A stretch of 53,800 bases of DNA from Actinomyces sp. (GTDB lineage Bacteria > Actinomycetota > Actinomycetes > Actinomycetales > Actinomycetaceae): NCBI GenBank assembly GCA_018375675.1, contig JAHACW010000008.1, positions 1 to 53,800 on the forward strand, read 5' to 3'. Below the pieces are notes generated by a model. It was not told where the DNA came from. It did no database searches and worked only from the letters and a program-made list of their open reading frames with translations. Positions 27,422 through 35,965 of the stretch are shown here, one piece after another; the stretch's first letter is position 1; the number at the start of each line of letters is the position of its first letter. The position numbers were made by a program, and so were the translations under genes.

Positions 27422-29083
27422 TCAGGAGAGCACGTCGCGGACGGCCGGGTACAGGTGCGGGGCGCGCTCGACGGGCGCGTGAATCAACCGCGGGCCGCTG
27501 GCGGGTTGAGCGAGCAACGACTCCAGTTCCTGAGGCTCGTCGGCGCGCGCGAAGGCCACGCCGTACGCGGCCGCGAGCGCCTCGTAGTCCACCGACTGAG
27601 CGAGGCCGAACCACCGGTCGTAGGCCTCTGGGCTGGTGGCGCGCCCGTGTTCGAGGGTGGCGAAGATGCCGCCGCCCCCGTCGTCCGCGACGACGATATC
27701 CAGGTGAGCGCCCATGCTCGCCGCCAGGGCGAGGGAGGAGGCGTCGTGGCAGGCCGTGAGGTCGCCCATGACGGCGGTGACGCGCTCGCGCGCAGGGGCC
27801 GAGGCCTCGCCCGCGTATCCGGAGCCCAGGCAGATGCCGACAGCGGTCGCGATGGTGCCGTCGATACCGGCCTGCCCACGGTTCGAGTGGACGACGCGGC
27901 CTTCCAGCGTGGGGACAGCGAGGTCGAAGGCGCGCACGGGGTTGGAGGCGCCCAGCACGAGGGGCCCGCTCGTCGAGGCTGCGACGGCCCGCGCCAGGTC
28001 AAGCATCGTGCGCCCGGAACCGGCGGCGAGCAGGGATTCGATGCGCTCGCCCGCATCGCGAGCGGCTTCACGCACGCGAGCGGCCCACTCGGCCTGAGCG
28101 GTGCGGATCGGCTCGCGGGCGGGCTCGAGGTCGTCGACGACGACCGATGCGTTGCCCGAGACGTCCACCCACGGGGTATGCGGATCGACGACGGTAACGC
28201 ACACGTCGGGGCGCGCGAGCAGGGCCTGGATCGGGCGGGACAGCGTCGGACGCCCGGTCACGACGACCGCGTCGACCTCTCGCCCCAGCGACGAAGCGAC
28301 GAGGGTCTGCTCGAAGGGGGTCACTCCCCCGCCGCTCCACGCGCCCGACGCCGGTTCGGCGAGCAGCGGGAAGCCCGAGGCCTCCGACCACTCGCGGGCG
28401 AAAGGCGAAGCCCCCTCACCAGCAACAATCAGCCCGGCGGCGGCGGGACCAACCACGCCCTCCCAGTGTACGGGCACGGGGAACGCAGCGACCACCTGCG
28501 CCGGGCGAGGGACGAACGACGCCCCGGCCTTGTTCCCCGAGGCGGAGGCGGGACGGACGGGGGTCAGCGGATCGCGGAAGGCAACGTTGACCTGCACGGG
28601 GCCGGGCGTTCCACTCGGAGCCCCGCAAGCGGCCGCGACCGCTCGCGTCAGGTGCCCAACGAGGGAAGGCGAGGCCTCCTGCGGCTCCAGGTCAATGCTC
28701 GCGCGCACGTGCGTGCCGAAGAAGCCTGCCTGATCGGTCGCCTGGGACGCTCCAACGCCGCGCAGTTCGCCGGGGCGGTCGGCGCTCAGGACCAGGAGGG
28801 GCAGGCGCGCGTGTGAGGCCTCGAGGACGGCGGGGGCCAGCTCGGCGACCGCGGTCCCCGAGGTGACGACGATGGCGGGAAGCGCTCCGGTGCGCGCCAG
28901 ACCGACGGCAGCGAAACCGGCACTGCGCTCATCCAGGATGGGCCGCGCATCCCCACCGAAAGAACCCGCTTCGAGAGCGTAGGCGAAGGGCGCAGAGCGC
29001 GAACCCGGGCAGTACAGGACGTGCGTGACGCCCAGGGCATCCAGGGACTCAAGGATAGCGCTGGCGGTATCGACGGAGGGCAT
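27422..29083 (-). CDS. menD: SEPHCHC synthase, menaquinone pathway
   Basis: Thiamine-diphosphate enzyme of 553 residues that joins 2-oxoglutarate to isochorismate, giving 2-succinyl-5-enolpyruvyl-6-hydroxy-3-cyclohexene-1-carboxylate. The N-terminal VTHVLYCPGSRSAPFAYALE and the DERSAGFAAVGLART segment carry the catalytic Glu of ThDP activation. TSGTAVAELAPAVLEA is next, and the C-terminal ThDP/Mg region is GDLTACHDASSL with VVADDGGGGIFATLEHGR. Ten bases after menC's stop, so menC and menD form a two-gene transcript. Confidence 0.95.
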   Translation of the reverse strand: MPSVDTASAILESLDALGVTHVLYCPGSRSAPFAYALEAGSFGGDARPILDERSAGFAAVGLARTGALPAIVVTSGTAVAELAPAVLEASHARLPLLVLSADRPGELRGVGASQATDQAGFFGTHVRASIDLEPQEASPSLVGHLTRAVAAACGAPSGTPGPVQVNVAFRDPLTPVRPASASGNKAGASFVPRPAQVVAAFPVPVHWEGVVGPAAAGLIVAGEGASPFAREWSEASGFPLLAEPASGAWSGGGVTPFEQTLVASSLGREVDAVVVTGRPTLSRPIQALLARPDVCVTVVDPHTPWVDVSGNASVVVDDLEPAREPIRTAQAEWAARVREAARDAGERIESLLAAGSGRTMLDLARAVAASTSGPLVLGASNPVRAFDLAVPTLEGRVVHSNRGQAGIDGTIATAVGICLGSGYAGEASAPARERVTAVMGDLTACHDASSLALAASMGAHLDIVVADDGGGGIFATLEHGRATSPEAYDRWFGLAQSVDYEALAAAYGVAFARADEPQELESLLAQPASGPRLIHAPVERAPHLYPAVRDVLS

Positions 29084-29092
29084 ACGCCCAGC

Positions 29093-30151
29093 CTACCGGG
29101 AGCCCACCCTCAGGTGCTCGGCCATGCCTTCGAGTCGCATGCCCCAGCGGGAGACGAGGTCGCCGTCGACCGTGGTGCGGTCGATGAGCTCCTGGTCCGG
29201 CTCGAGGCGCCCAACAGGCAGGCGGCCACGTTCAGGAATCAGGGGCTGGGTCACGTCGCCCACCAGCAACGAGGCGGTGGCCAGTCCGGCGGCCCGGGGC
29301 ACACCGGGCACAGCGGCAGCAGCGGCGACGCCGACCGACAGGCCGACGGACGTCTCGAGGGCGGAGGACACGACGACGCCGAGGCCGCTCTTGCGGGCGA
29401 CCTTCAGGGCAGCACGCACGCCTCCGAGGGGCGCAACCTTGATGATGACGACGTCAGCGGCCTCCTTGCGGGCCACCTCCAGCGGATCCTCAGCGCGGCG
29501 GATCGACTCGTCGGCGGCGATCGGCACGTCCACGGATCGGCGCACCTGGGCCAGCTCATCCACCGTCAGACAGGGCTGCTCGACGTATTCAATGGGGACG
29601 ACGCCGGCGGCCGCTGCCATTGCCGGGATCGCCTCGCGAGCCTGATCGACCTCCCACGCGCCGTTGGCGTCGAGGCGGATCATCGCCTGCCCACCCACGG
29701 TCTCACGCAGGGCGTCTGCGACGGCGGCAATGCGCGCACAGTCGCGCCCAACGCTGACGCCGGGCTCCGCAACCTTGATCTTCGCGGTCGCGCACCCGCC
29801 CGAGGCCTTCACGCGCTCGTAGGCTTCCTCCGGCGAAATGACGGGGATCGTGACGTTGACAGGCACGAACTTGCGTCGAGGCACCGGCGGGAAACGGCGA
29901 GCGGACTCGAGGGCTGCGGCCAGCCAGCGCGAGGACTCCACATCGTCGTAGTTCCAGAAGGGCGCAGCCTCTCCCCAACCGGCGTGTCCGTGCAGGAGGA
30001 GCCCCTCGCGGCGAGTCACGCCACGGAAGCGCGTCGTCATCGCTACCTTGTACACAAGGATGTCATCGACACCTTCGAGGGCATAACGCGTTTGACGACT
30101 GAGCGTGCGCATCGGGATGCGCATCAGCGTCGGTTGCTGCGCTGCATTCAC
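29093..30151 (-). CDS. menC: o-Succinylbenzoate synthase
   Basis: Enolase-superfamily dehydratase of 352 residues making o-succinylbenzoate. The KxK motif (ATAKIKVAEPG), the metal ligands in RLDANGAWEVDQA, EYVEQPCL and IAADESIR, and the second catalytic Lys in ADVVIIKVAPLGG are all visible. The start is GTG with AAGGAGG seven bases upstream, which decides it. A possible -10 (TAATATTA on the minus strand) lies about 25 bases before the start. First gene of the menC-menD unit, divergent from menB. Confidence 0.93.
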   Translation of the reverse strand: MNAAQQPTLMRIPMRTLSRQTRYALEGVDDILVYKVAMTTRFRGVTRREGLLLHGHAGWGEAAPFWNYDDVESSRWLAAALESARRFPPVPRRKFVPVNVTIPVISPEEAYERVKASGGCATAKIKVAEPGVSVGRDCARIAAVADALRETVGGQAMIRLDANGAWEVDQAREAIPAMAAAAGVVPIEYVEQPCLTVDELAQVRRSVDVPIAADESIRRAEDPLEVARKEAADVVIIKVAPLGGVRAALKVARKSGLGVVVSSALETSVGLSVGVAAAAAVPGVPRAAGLATASLLVGDVTQPLIPERGRLPVGRLEPDQELIDRTTVDGDLVSRWGMRLEGMAEHLRVGSR

Positions 30152-30498
30152 AAGAACCCTCCTTACTTACCGGTAATATTATCGCGCAACCTCACGCTAT
30201 CGACAAATCCTGCACACATCAACTTGTAACCAATTGCACGGTAAGCACGCCAAAGTGACAGACTCTTTGGAACACTTGAACACGTGGCAAGTAGGCGCGT
30301 CTCGCAGGACACACCCTCAAGTGTCTAGACGCCATATAAAACGGTTACAAAAAAGTAGCCGTTGTTCCGATTGGTTAGGTTGCGCACCCCCTAGCCCCAC
30401 ACGTGTCCTTCGGCCTAGACTCATCGGCAACTCCGACACCCCTCTCGAGCACGCATCCCCCGACGCCTGCCACTGCCTCGTCGATTAGAATCCGACAC
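30152..30498. promoter_or_regulatory. Divergent men promoter region (menC-menD / menB)
   Basis: A 347-base gap, distinctly AT-richer than its surroundings in places. It holds the menC leader with its AAGGAGG, a hairpin at 30340-30363 (AACGGTTAC, six A, GTAGCCGTT; eight of nine pairs plus a G-T), and the putative leaderless menB promoter at its right edge. No coding sequence was recognised. Confidence 0.5.
30486..30491 (+). promoter_or_regulatory. Candidate -10 box for leaderless menB mRNA
   Basis: TAGAAT ends exactly seven bases before the menB ATG, and no Shine-Dalgarno sequence is visible in between or just upstream. Confidence 0.5.
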
Positions 30499-31479
30499 AT
30501 GAGTGCTCTCCCCTTCGTGTCCGACACCTTCGACCCGACTCGCTGGCGTGAGGTCGAGGGATTCGACTTCGCCGACATCACCTACCACCGCGGTATCTCG
30601 CGCGGTCCCGAGGCCGACGGCCGTCCCGAGGGCGCCGACATGCCGGTCGTGCGCATCGCCTTTGATCGCCCCGACATTCGCAACGCCTTCCGCCCCGGCA
30701 CCGTCGACGAGCTGTACCGAGCGCTCGACCACGCGCGCCAGACCTCCTCGGTCGCAGCCGTCATCCTGACGGGCAACGGCCCCTCGGCGCGCGATGGAGG
30801 ATACTCCTTCTGTTCCGGCGGCGACCAGAGGGTGCGAGGCCGCGACGGCTACCGTTACGAGGTCGAGGGCGCGGACCCCGAGGCTGCCACCGCCCAGCGC
30901 CGCGAGCAGATCGACCCCGCGCGCGCCGGACGCCTGCACATCCTCGAGGTCCAGCGTCTCATCCGCACGATGCCGAAGGTCGTCATCGCGGCCGTCCCCG
31001 GGTGGGCCGCGGGCGGCGGACACTCCCTCAACGTAGTCGCGGACCTGTCGGTGGCCTCCATCGAGCACGCGGCTTTCATGCAGACGGACGCAAACGTGGG
31101 GTCTTTTGACGCCGGCTACGGCTCGGCGCTCCTGGCCCGCCAGGCTGGGGACAAGCGTGCGCGCGAGATCTTCTTCCTCGCGCAGCGCTACGATGCCGAA
31201 ACTGCCGAGCGCTGGGGCGTCATCAACCGCGCCGTCCCGCACGCCGAGCTCGAGGAGACCGCCCTGGAGTGGGCCGCGACCATCGCAACGAAGTCCCCGC
31301 AGGCCATCCGCATGCTCAAGTTCGCCTTCAACCTGGCCGACGACGGTCTGGCCGGCCAGCAGGTCTTCGCGGGCGAGGCCACGCGCATGGCCTACATGAC
31401 GGCCGAGGCGCAGGAGGGGCGCGATGCCTTCCTCGAGCACCGCGCCCCCCGCTGGGAGGATTACCCCTACTACTACTGA
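30499..31479 (+). CDS. menB: 1,4-Dihydroxy-2-naphthoyl-CoA synthase
   Basis: Crotonase-fold enzyme of 326 residues that closes the naphthoquinone ring from o-succinylbenzoyl-CoA. Typical MenB features are SFCSGGDQRVRGRDGY, the oxyanion-hole segment PGWAAGGGHSL, the active-site loop QTDANVGSFDAGYGSALLA, and the C-terminal HRAPRWEDYPYYY. The start is the ATG giving MSALPFVSD; a longer open frame upstream lacks similarity and would cross the promoter. It is alone on the plus strand, divergent from menC-menD. Confidence 0.96.
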   Translation: MSALPFVSDTFDPTRWREVEGFDFADITYHRGISRGPEADGRPEGADMPVVRIAFDRPDIRNAFRPGTVDELYRALDHARQTSSVAAVILTGNGPSARDGGYSFCSGGDQRVRGRDGYRYEVEGADPEAATAQRREQIDPARAGRLHILEVQRLIRTMPKVVIAAVPGWAAGGGHSLNVVADLSVASIEHAAFMQTDANVGSFDAGYGSALLARQAGDKRAREIFFLAQRYDAETAERWGVINRAVPHAELEETALEWAATIATKSPQAIRMLKFAFNLADDGLAGQQVFAGEATRMAYMTAEAQEGRDAFLEHRAPRWEDYPYYY

Positions 31480-31483
31480 GGCA

Positions 31484-34039
31484 CTACTGGGGCTTACTCC
31501 ACTTCTGGGTCGCCCCGCCGTGGCAATCCCAGACGGTCAGGCGGTTACCGTTGGTGTAGTGGTCACCGTCCAGCGTCAAGCATTTGCCTGAGTGCGGGTT
31601 GTAGTACTGGTTGCGCGGCGTGTAGTACCAGGTTTGAGACGGAGCACCGTTGCAATCCCAGAGGTGGGTGTACGTTCCGTTCTCGGTCCCCTGATATTCG
31701 AGGTCGACGCACTTGCCCATGACAGACAACGTATTTCCGTCATAAGTAACGCGCTGGGCGGAAACTGAGGCACAGTCGTAGAGCTGGATGGGCGTCCCAT
31801 TACCGGATGCACCATCTCGAACATCGATGCACTTTTGCCCCTGATTCACGACGTTGCCGTTACCGGCCGTGTTCTGTCCCATGAAGAGGACGTCCCAGGC
31901 ATGGAGGTTGTCGACGTCGATATCGACGTAGTTGCCCGTCTCGTCGGTGCCGAGCCTCGTGGGCAGGGCGACGGCTCGCGTCCCCCGCTCAGTGTCCGGG
32001 GTGACTTTGTAAACGGTGCCCGGCGTGGGCGAGTCGCCGTAGTGGTAGCGCACTGTGAAGGCACCTGTGTCCCTCACCGAGTTACCGGGATCGCGCCAGA
32101 ATTCATCATTGTTGAGCAGGTTAATCAGGTGAATAACATCCATCCCGCTCGAGCGCATGACGCGGGCGTAGATCGTGTTTTTCAGCCCGTTGCGCGACAC
32201 GTTGTATCCGGGAATCTCAACGATTGAGTCGTCGAGGGGACGCAGGGTCGGCCCGTAGAACAGTTCCTCGTATCCGGTGGTGACGTCGTAGTAGCGCGTG
32301 ATCCACTGCGTCAGTTCCTCATCCATCCACTTGGTGCGATCCGGGAAGTAGGCGGCGGCAATCATACGATCACCCTGCCCCATCTCGATATGGCTGGCAC
32401 CGTTGGCCGCGAGCGCCGCGTCGAACAGCTGGACGGAGGGGGTGGAGAAGGAGTTGATGTGTAGCTCGTCTAGGTTGATGTACCCGTAGTCGCCCTCGTC
32501 AACGCTGATCGTGACGGTATGGTCGCCCTGGCTGAGATAGGCCCAGGTGCCTCCCTCGATGTTCCAGTGGTCCCAGTCTTGCGTCAGTCCGAGGAGGACG
32601 TTGCGCGAGACGATGCGCCCATCGACGGAGAACGTTCTCGCCGCCATGTCTCCCGTGGCGTTGGACCACCTGGGGACGAGGCCGTAGTTGCGCGAGGCGT
32701 CCACGTGGATGCGGAAGGTCACGGAGTCTCCTCGTTCACCGAAGTGATCGATGAATCCCGTGCCGGAGTAGTCGCGGTGATCGGTAGCGACCTGCACACC
32801 CGTGCGTGACACGGTCGATGCTTCGGCCTCGTACCCTGGCCCGTTGTTCCACTTGTTGTTGACGTATCCGGCGACGACGGCGGGCTTGTTCCCCGACAGG
32901 ATGCGCTGTTGCTGGAGGTAGTTTTGCACTTCCTCGTAGCGTTCGTGGGAGTCCCACATTTCCGTGTACTCGTAGGTCGCGGATCCGGCGGCCATGTGGT
33001 CCATCCCGAATCCGTCAACCGCGTTCATTCCGACGGGTTTTCCGGTCGCGTCCATGGTCTGATCGATGAGTGTTCCAAATGCTTTGGGCAGGTCGACGGG
33101 AATGCCACTTGTCGTGGCCATGCCTCCCTGGTGATCGTCGCTGTGTCCCCAATCGCCGAGCTGATCCAGGTGTGTCCCGTCGAACCCGATGTCGTCGGTC
33201 TGGTGGACGTACTGGGAGACGATGTGCGAGCGCCACTGCGGGTTGGATGGGTCCATGATCCACAGCGTGGAGTCCGGACGGTTCGCCAACATTTCGAAGG
33301 ACCAAGGGCTGCCGCTGGAGCGGTAGGTGAGCCGCCAGTCCGGGCTCACCCCGTATGATTCGTAACCGTTGAGAGCCGCATAGCTCATGGAATACGGGTA
33401 GGCGTCGACGGAACGCCACTGGGCAGCGTTGATGAGGCCTTCAATGGTGTCTCGCGACATCTTCTCCCCACCCCACGACGACCAGGTCGGCGCGACGGAG
33501 TTTCCCTCGTAGGGAACCGGTGCCTCGTGGCGGTACATCCAGTCGTAGAACTGCAGGGCGTTGATGTGGTACTTCTGGGCGAGGTCGTCGATGACCCGCT
33601 GTTGATCTTCTCCGCTCATGCCTTCCGGGTAGGAGTCCAGGAAGCCGAAGCGCAGGTAGCGATACGGGTCGGAGGACACGTCCAGAGCGGTCTCGCCCTT
33701 CGCCCCATTGTCTGAGTCGGCTTCGATGACGTACCCCGTGTAGTCGCGGTCGGGGGCGCTGAACTCCCAGGATGCGCGCCCGTATCCGTCGACGGCTCGA
33801 TCATCCGAGACCATGACCTGTTCTCCCAGGTGCATGAGTCGAAAACGAACGTGCGACGCTCCGCTGACCTGCGCGGTCACGTCGACGGTCTGGTTGGGCA
33901 AATACCGGGCGTTTTCTGTCCACACGCGCGTGATCTGCGCCTGCGCGTACGAGGGCGTCATCATCCCGATGACGCCGCAAGCGGTCGCCGCTGCCGTCGC
34001 GACAACCGCAAATTTCGCGGGTAATACTCGCGATTTCAT
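31484..34039 (-). CDS. Secreted GH66 dextranase-type enzyme with ricin-B lectin module
   Basis: Exported glycoside hydrolase of 851 residues. Signal peptide residues 1-33 (MKSRVLPAK start, Ala-rich cleavage SYAQA). A beta-sandwich region (about 40-130) precedes a GH66-type TIM barrel. GFDGTHLDQLGDWG gives Asp292 as candidate nucleophile, and YTEMWDS gives Glu360 as candidate acid/base, 68 residues apart. A further beta region follows, and the last ~130 residues are a ricin-B lectin with QxW-type repeats (GKCVDL...QTWYY, GKCLTL...TQKWSKPQ). Expected to cut alpha-1,6-glucan outside the cell; cyclising activity is possible in this family. ATG at 34039 has AAGGAA upstream. It ends five bases from the menB stop, convergently. 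Confidence 0.88.
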   Translation of the reverse strand: MKSRVLPAKFAVVATAAATACGVIGMMTPSYAQAQITRVWTENARYLPNQTVDVTAQVSGASHVRFRLMHLGEQVMVSDDRAVDGYGRASWEFSAPDRDYTGYVIEADSDNGAKGETALDVSSDPYRYLRFGFLDSYPEGMSGEDQQRVIDDLAQKYHINALQFYDWMYRHEAPVPYEGNSVAPTWSSWGGEKMSRDTIEGLINAAQWRSVDAYPYSMSYAALNGYESYGVSPDWRLTYRSSGSPWSFEMLANRPDSTLWIMDPSNPQWRSHIVSQYVHQTDDIGFDGTHLDQLGDWGHSDDHQGGMATTSGIPVDLPKAFGTLIDQTMDATGKPVGMNAVDGFGMDHMAAGSATYEYTEMWDSHERYEEVQNYLQQQRILSGNKPAVVAGYVNNKWNNGPGYEAEASTVSRTGVQVATDHRDYSGTGFIDHFGERGDSVTFRIHVDASRNYGLVPRWSNATGDMAARTFSVDGRIVSRNVLLGLTQDWDHWNIEGGTWAYLSQGDHTVTISVDEGDYGYINLDELHINSFSTPSVQLFDAALAANGASHIEMGQGDRMIAAAYFPDRTKWMDEELTQWITRYYDVTTGYEELFYGPTLRPLDDSIVEIPGYNVSRNGLKNTIYARVMRSSGMDVIHLINLLNNDEFWRDPGNSVRDTGAFTVRYHYGDSPTPGTVYKVTPDTERGTRAVALPTRLGTDETGNYVDIDVDNLHAWDVLFMGQNTAGNGNVVNQGQKCIDVRDGASGNGTPIQLYDCASVSAQRVTYDGNTLSVMGKCVDLEYQGTENGTYTHLWDCNGAPSQTWYYTPRNQYYNPHSGKCLTLDGDHYTNGNRLTVWDCHGGATQKWSKPQ

Positions 34040-34055
34040 GGTGTGTTCCTTTTCA

Positions 34056-34069
34056 AGACATCGTTGTCT
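34056..34069. promoter_or_regulatory. Possible operator upstream of the secreted GH66 gene
   Basis: AGACA-TCGT-TGTCT is a perfect 5-bp inverted repeat 17 bases before the GH66 start. A short regulator site or an mRNA hairpin are both possible; it does not match the palindromes next to the ROK gene. Confidence 0.3.
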
Positions 34070-34120
34070 ACCCCGCGCGTGGGTCGGGCGAGGACGGAGC
34101 ACAGATGGCCTCCGTCGAGC

Positions 34121-34141
34121 GCGCATGCTGCATGCGCGCGT
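34121..34141. repeat. Strong palindrome GCGCGCATG-CTG-CATGCGCGC
   Basis: A perfect 9-bp stem with a 3-base loop, extended by TCGA on both sides after a one-base offset. It lies between the GH13 terminator and the secreted GH66 gene. Confidence 0.6.
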
Positions 34142-34183
34142 CGAGGCTTCATCTCCCCTGATAGGTGACGAGGCCTATGAAGA

Positions 34184-34216
34184 CCCCCGGGACCCCATCG
34201 TTGGCAGCCCCGGGGG
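34184..34216 (-). terminator. Terminator after the GH13 gene
   Basis: CCCCCGGG at 34184 and CCCGGGGG at 34209 pair across a ~17-base loop, 16 bases beyond the GH13 stop. It should end the SBP-permease-GH66-GH13 transcript and separate it from the secreted GH66 gene. Confidence 0.6.
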
Positions 34217-34231
34217 AATCGTCATGTGGAG

Positions 34232-35965
34232 TTAGCGAATGTAGACTCGAGCCTCCCATTCTCCGAGGGTTTCCGGGACTCCCCGGTCCTCCTCGGACAG
34301 GTCGCGGTTGGCCAGGAGGAGGTCCCCGCTCACCCCGCGCGCCGCATCGCCGAGGGAGGCGGGCTGGGAGGAGAGGTTGACGAGGACGGTTGCCACGGCC
34401 TCGCCGAGGGTGCGGCGGTAGGCGAAGACCGCGGGCGAGGGGGTGTTGATGCGCTCAAATGAGCCGGCCGCGATGACGGGCAGGCCGTGGCGGATGTCCG
34501 CGAGCGCGCGGTAGTAGGCATACACGGAGGACGGGTCGCCTATCTGGGAGGCGGCGTTGATCTCCGTGTAGTTAGGGGTGACGCCGATCCACGGGGTGCC
34601 GTCCGTGAAACCGGCGTTCTCGTTTCCGTCCCACTGGACGGGGGTGCGCGCGTTGTCGCGACCGGTGAAGGCCAGCCCCTTCAGGACACACTCGGGGGCC
34701 TCCCCCGACTCCACGGCCTCGCGGTAGTAGCGCAGAGCCTCGACGTCTCGGTAGTCGTCGATGCCCCCGAAGACGCTGTTTGTCATGCCGAGCTCCTCGC
34801 CCTGATACACGTAGGGCGTGCCACGCAGCATGTGCAGGGCGGTGGCCAGAGCCGTTGCCGACTCGTAGCGGTATTCCTCGTCACCAAAGCGGCTGACGGC
34901 GCGCGGCTGATCGTGATTGTCCAGGTAGAGGCTGTTCCAGCCGACCTCACCCTGGGCCTCCTGCCAGGCGCTCAGGCAGTCGGCGAGCTCGCCGGGGCGC
35001 AGCGGGCGCGGGTGGAACTTCCCAGCTTCGAGGCCGAGGTCAACGTGGTCGAATTGGAACACCATGTCAAGCTCACGCCGAGCCGGATCCGTGAACAGCA
35101 GGACGTTGTCGCGGCGCACGCCGGGACACTCGCCGACCGTCATGGTGCCGCTGCGCCCCTCGAACACTTCGCGGCGCATCTCGGCGAGGTATTCGTGCAG
35201 GTGCGGGCCTTCGGAGAAGTACGGGAAACCCTCACCCCACGCGCGCCCGGGATAGACGATGCCGTCGGGCAGACCCGGGTCCTTCGAGATCAGGTTGATG
35301 ACGTCCATGCGGAAGCCGTCGATGCCGCGGTCGAGCCACCAGTTCATCATCTCGTAGACGGCGGAGCGCACCTCGGGGTTGTCCCAGTTCAGGTCGGGCT
35401 GCTTCCTGTGGAACAGGTGCAGGTAGTACTGGCCCGTAGCCTCGTCCCACTCCCAGGCCGAGCCGGAGAAGAAGGACCCCCAGTTGTTGGGCTCAGCCCC
35501 GGCCTCGCCGCCCACGCACCCGGGGCGGGGATCACGCCAGATGTACCAGTCGCGCTTCGGGTTATCCCGCGAGGAGCGCGACTGGGCGAACCACGGATTC
35601 TCGTCCGAGGAATGGTTGACGACCAGGTCCATGACGAGGCGCATGCCCCTCTCGTGGACACCCTCCAGCAGGCGATCAAAGTCCGACAGCGTGCCGAACA
35701 TCGGGTCGATGTCGTAGTAGTCGGCGATGTCGTAGCCGTTGTCCGCCTGCGGGGAGGCATAGATCGGCGAGAGCCACAGGACATCCACGCCCAGGGATTT
35801 CAGGTAGTCGAGCTTGGAGCGGATGCCCTCGAGGTCGCCGAAGCCGTCGCCGTTGGAGTCTTTGAAGGAGCGCGGGTAGATCTGGTAGACGACCGCGCCC
35901 TTCCACCACTCGTCGGGGCCCAGGCCGTTGCCTGCGGGGTTCAGCGCATCGTTACAGAAGAACAT
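34232..35965 (-). CDS. GH13 alpha-1,6-glucosidase (oligo-1,6-glucosidase / DexB type)
   Basis: Cytoplasmic alpha-amylase-superfamily enzyme of 577 residues. Conserved regions in order: DVLWLSPIYASPQADNGYDI near residue 60, MDLVVNHSSDENPWF, GFRMDVINL with the nucleophile Asp221, VGECPG with the acid/base Glu279, and the NHDQPRAVSRFG transition-state region. No signal peptide. The subfamily pattern fits enzymes that release glucose from isomalto-oligosaccharides; alpha-1,4 activity on malto-oligosaccharides or sucrose cannot be excluded. ATG at 35965 overlaps the end of the upstream GH66 gene by 14 bases. A longer frame to 36073 lies antisense to nothing known and inside GH66 coding sequence, so it is rejected. 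Last gene of the transporter operon. Confidence 0.9.
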   Translation of the reverse strand: MFFCNDALNPAGNGLGPDEWWKGAVVYQIYPRSFKDSNGDGFGDLEGIRSKLDYLKSLGVDVLWLSPIYASPQADNGYDIADYYDIDPMFGTLSDFDRLLEGVHERGMRLVMDLVVNHSSDENPWFAQSRSSRDNPKRDWYIWRDPRPGCVGGEAGAEPNNWGSFFSGSAWEWDEATGQYYLHLFHRKQPDLNWDNPEVRSAVYEMMNWWLDRGIDGFRMDVINLISKDPGLPDGIVYPGRAWGEGFPYFSEGPHLHEYLAEMRREVFEGRSGTMTVGECPGVRRDNVLLFTDPARRELDMVFQFDHVDLGLEAGKFHPRPLRPGELADCLSAWQEAQGEVGWNSLYLDNHDQPRAVSRFGDEEYRYESATALATALHMLRGTPYVYQGEELGMTNSVFGGIDDYRDVEALRYYREAVESGEAPECVLKGLAFTGRDNARTPVQWDGNENAGFTDGTPWIGVTPNYTEINAASQIGDPSSVYAYYRALADIRHGLPVIAAGSFERINTPSPAVFAYRRTLGEAVATVLVNLSSQPASLGDAARGVSGDLLLANRDLSEEDRGVPETLGEWEARVYIR

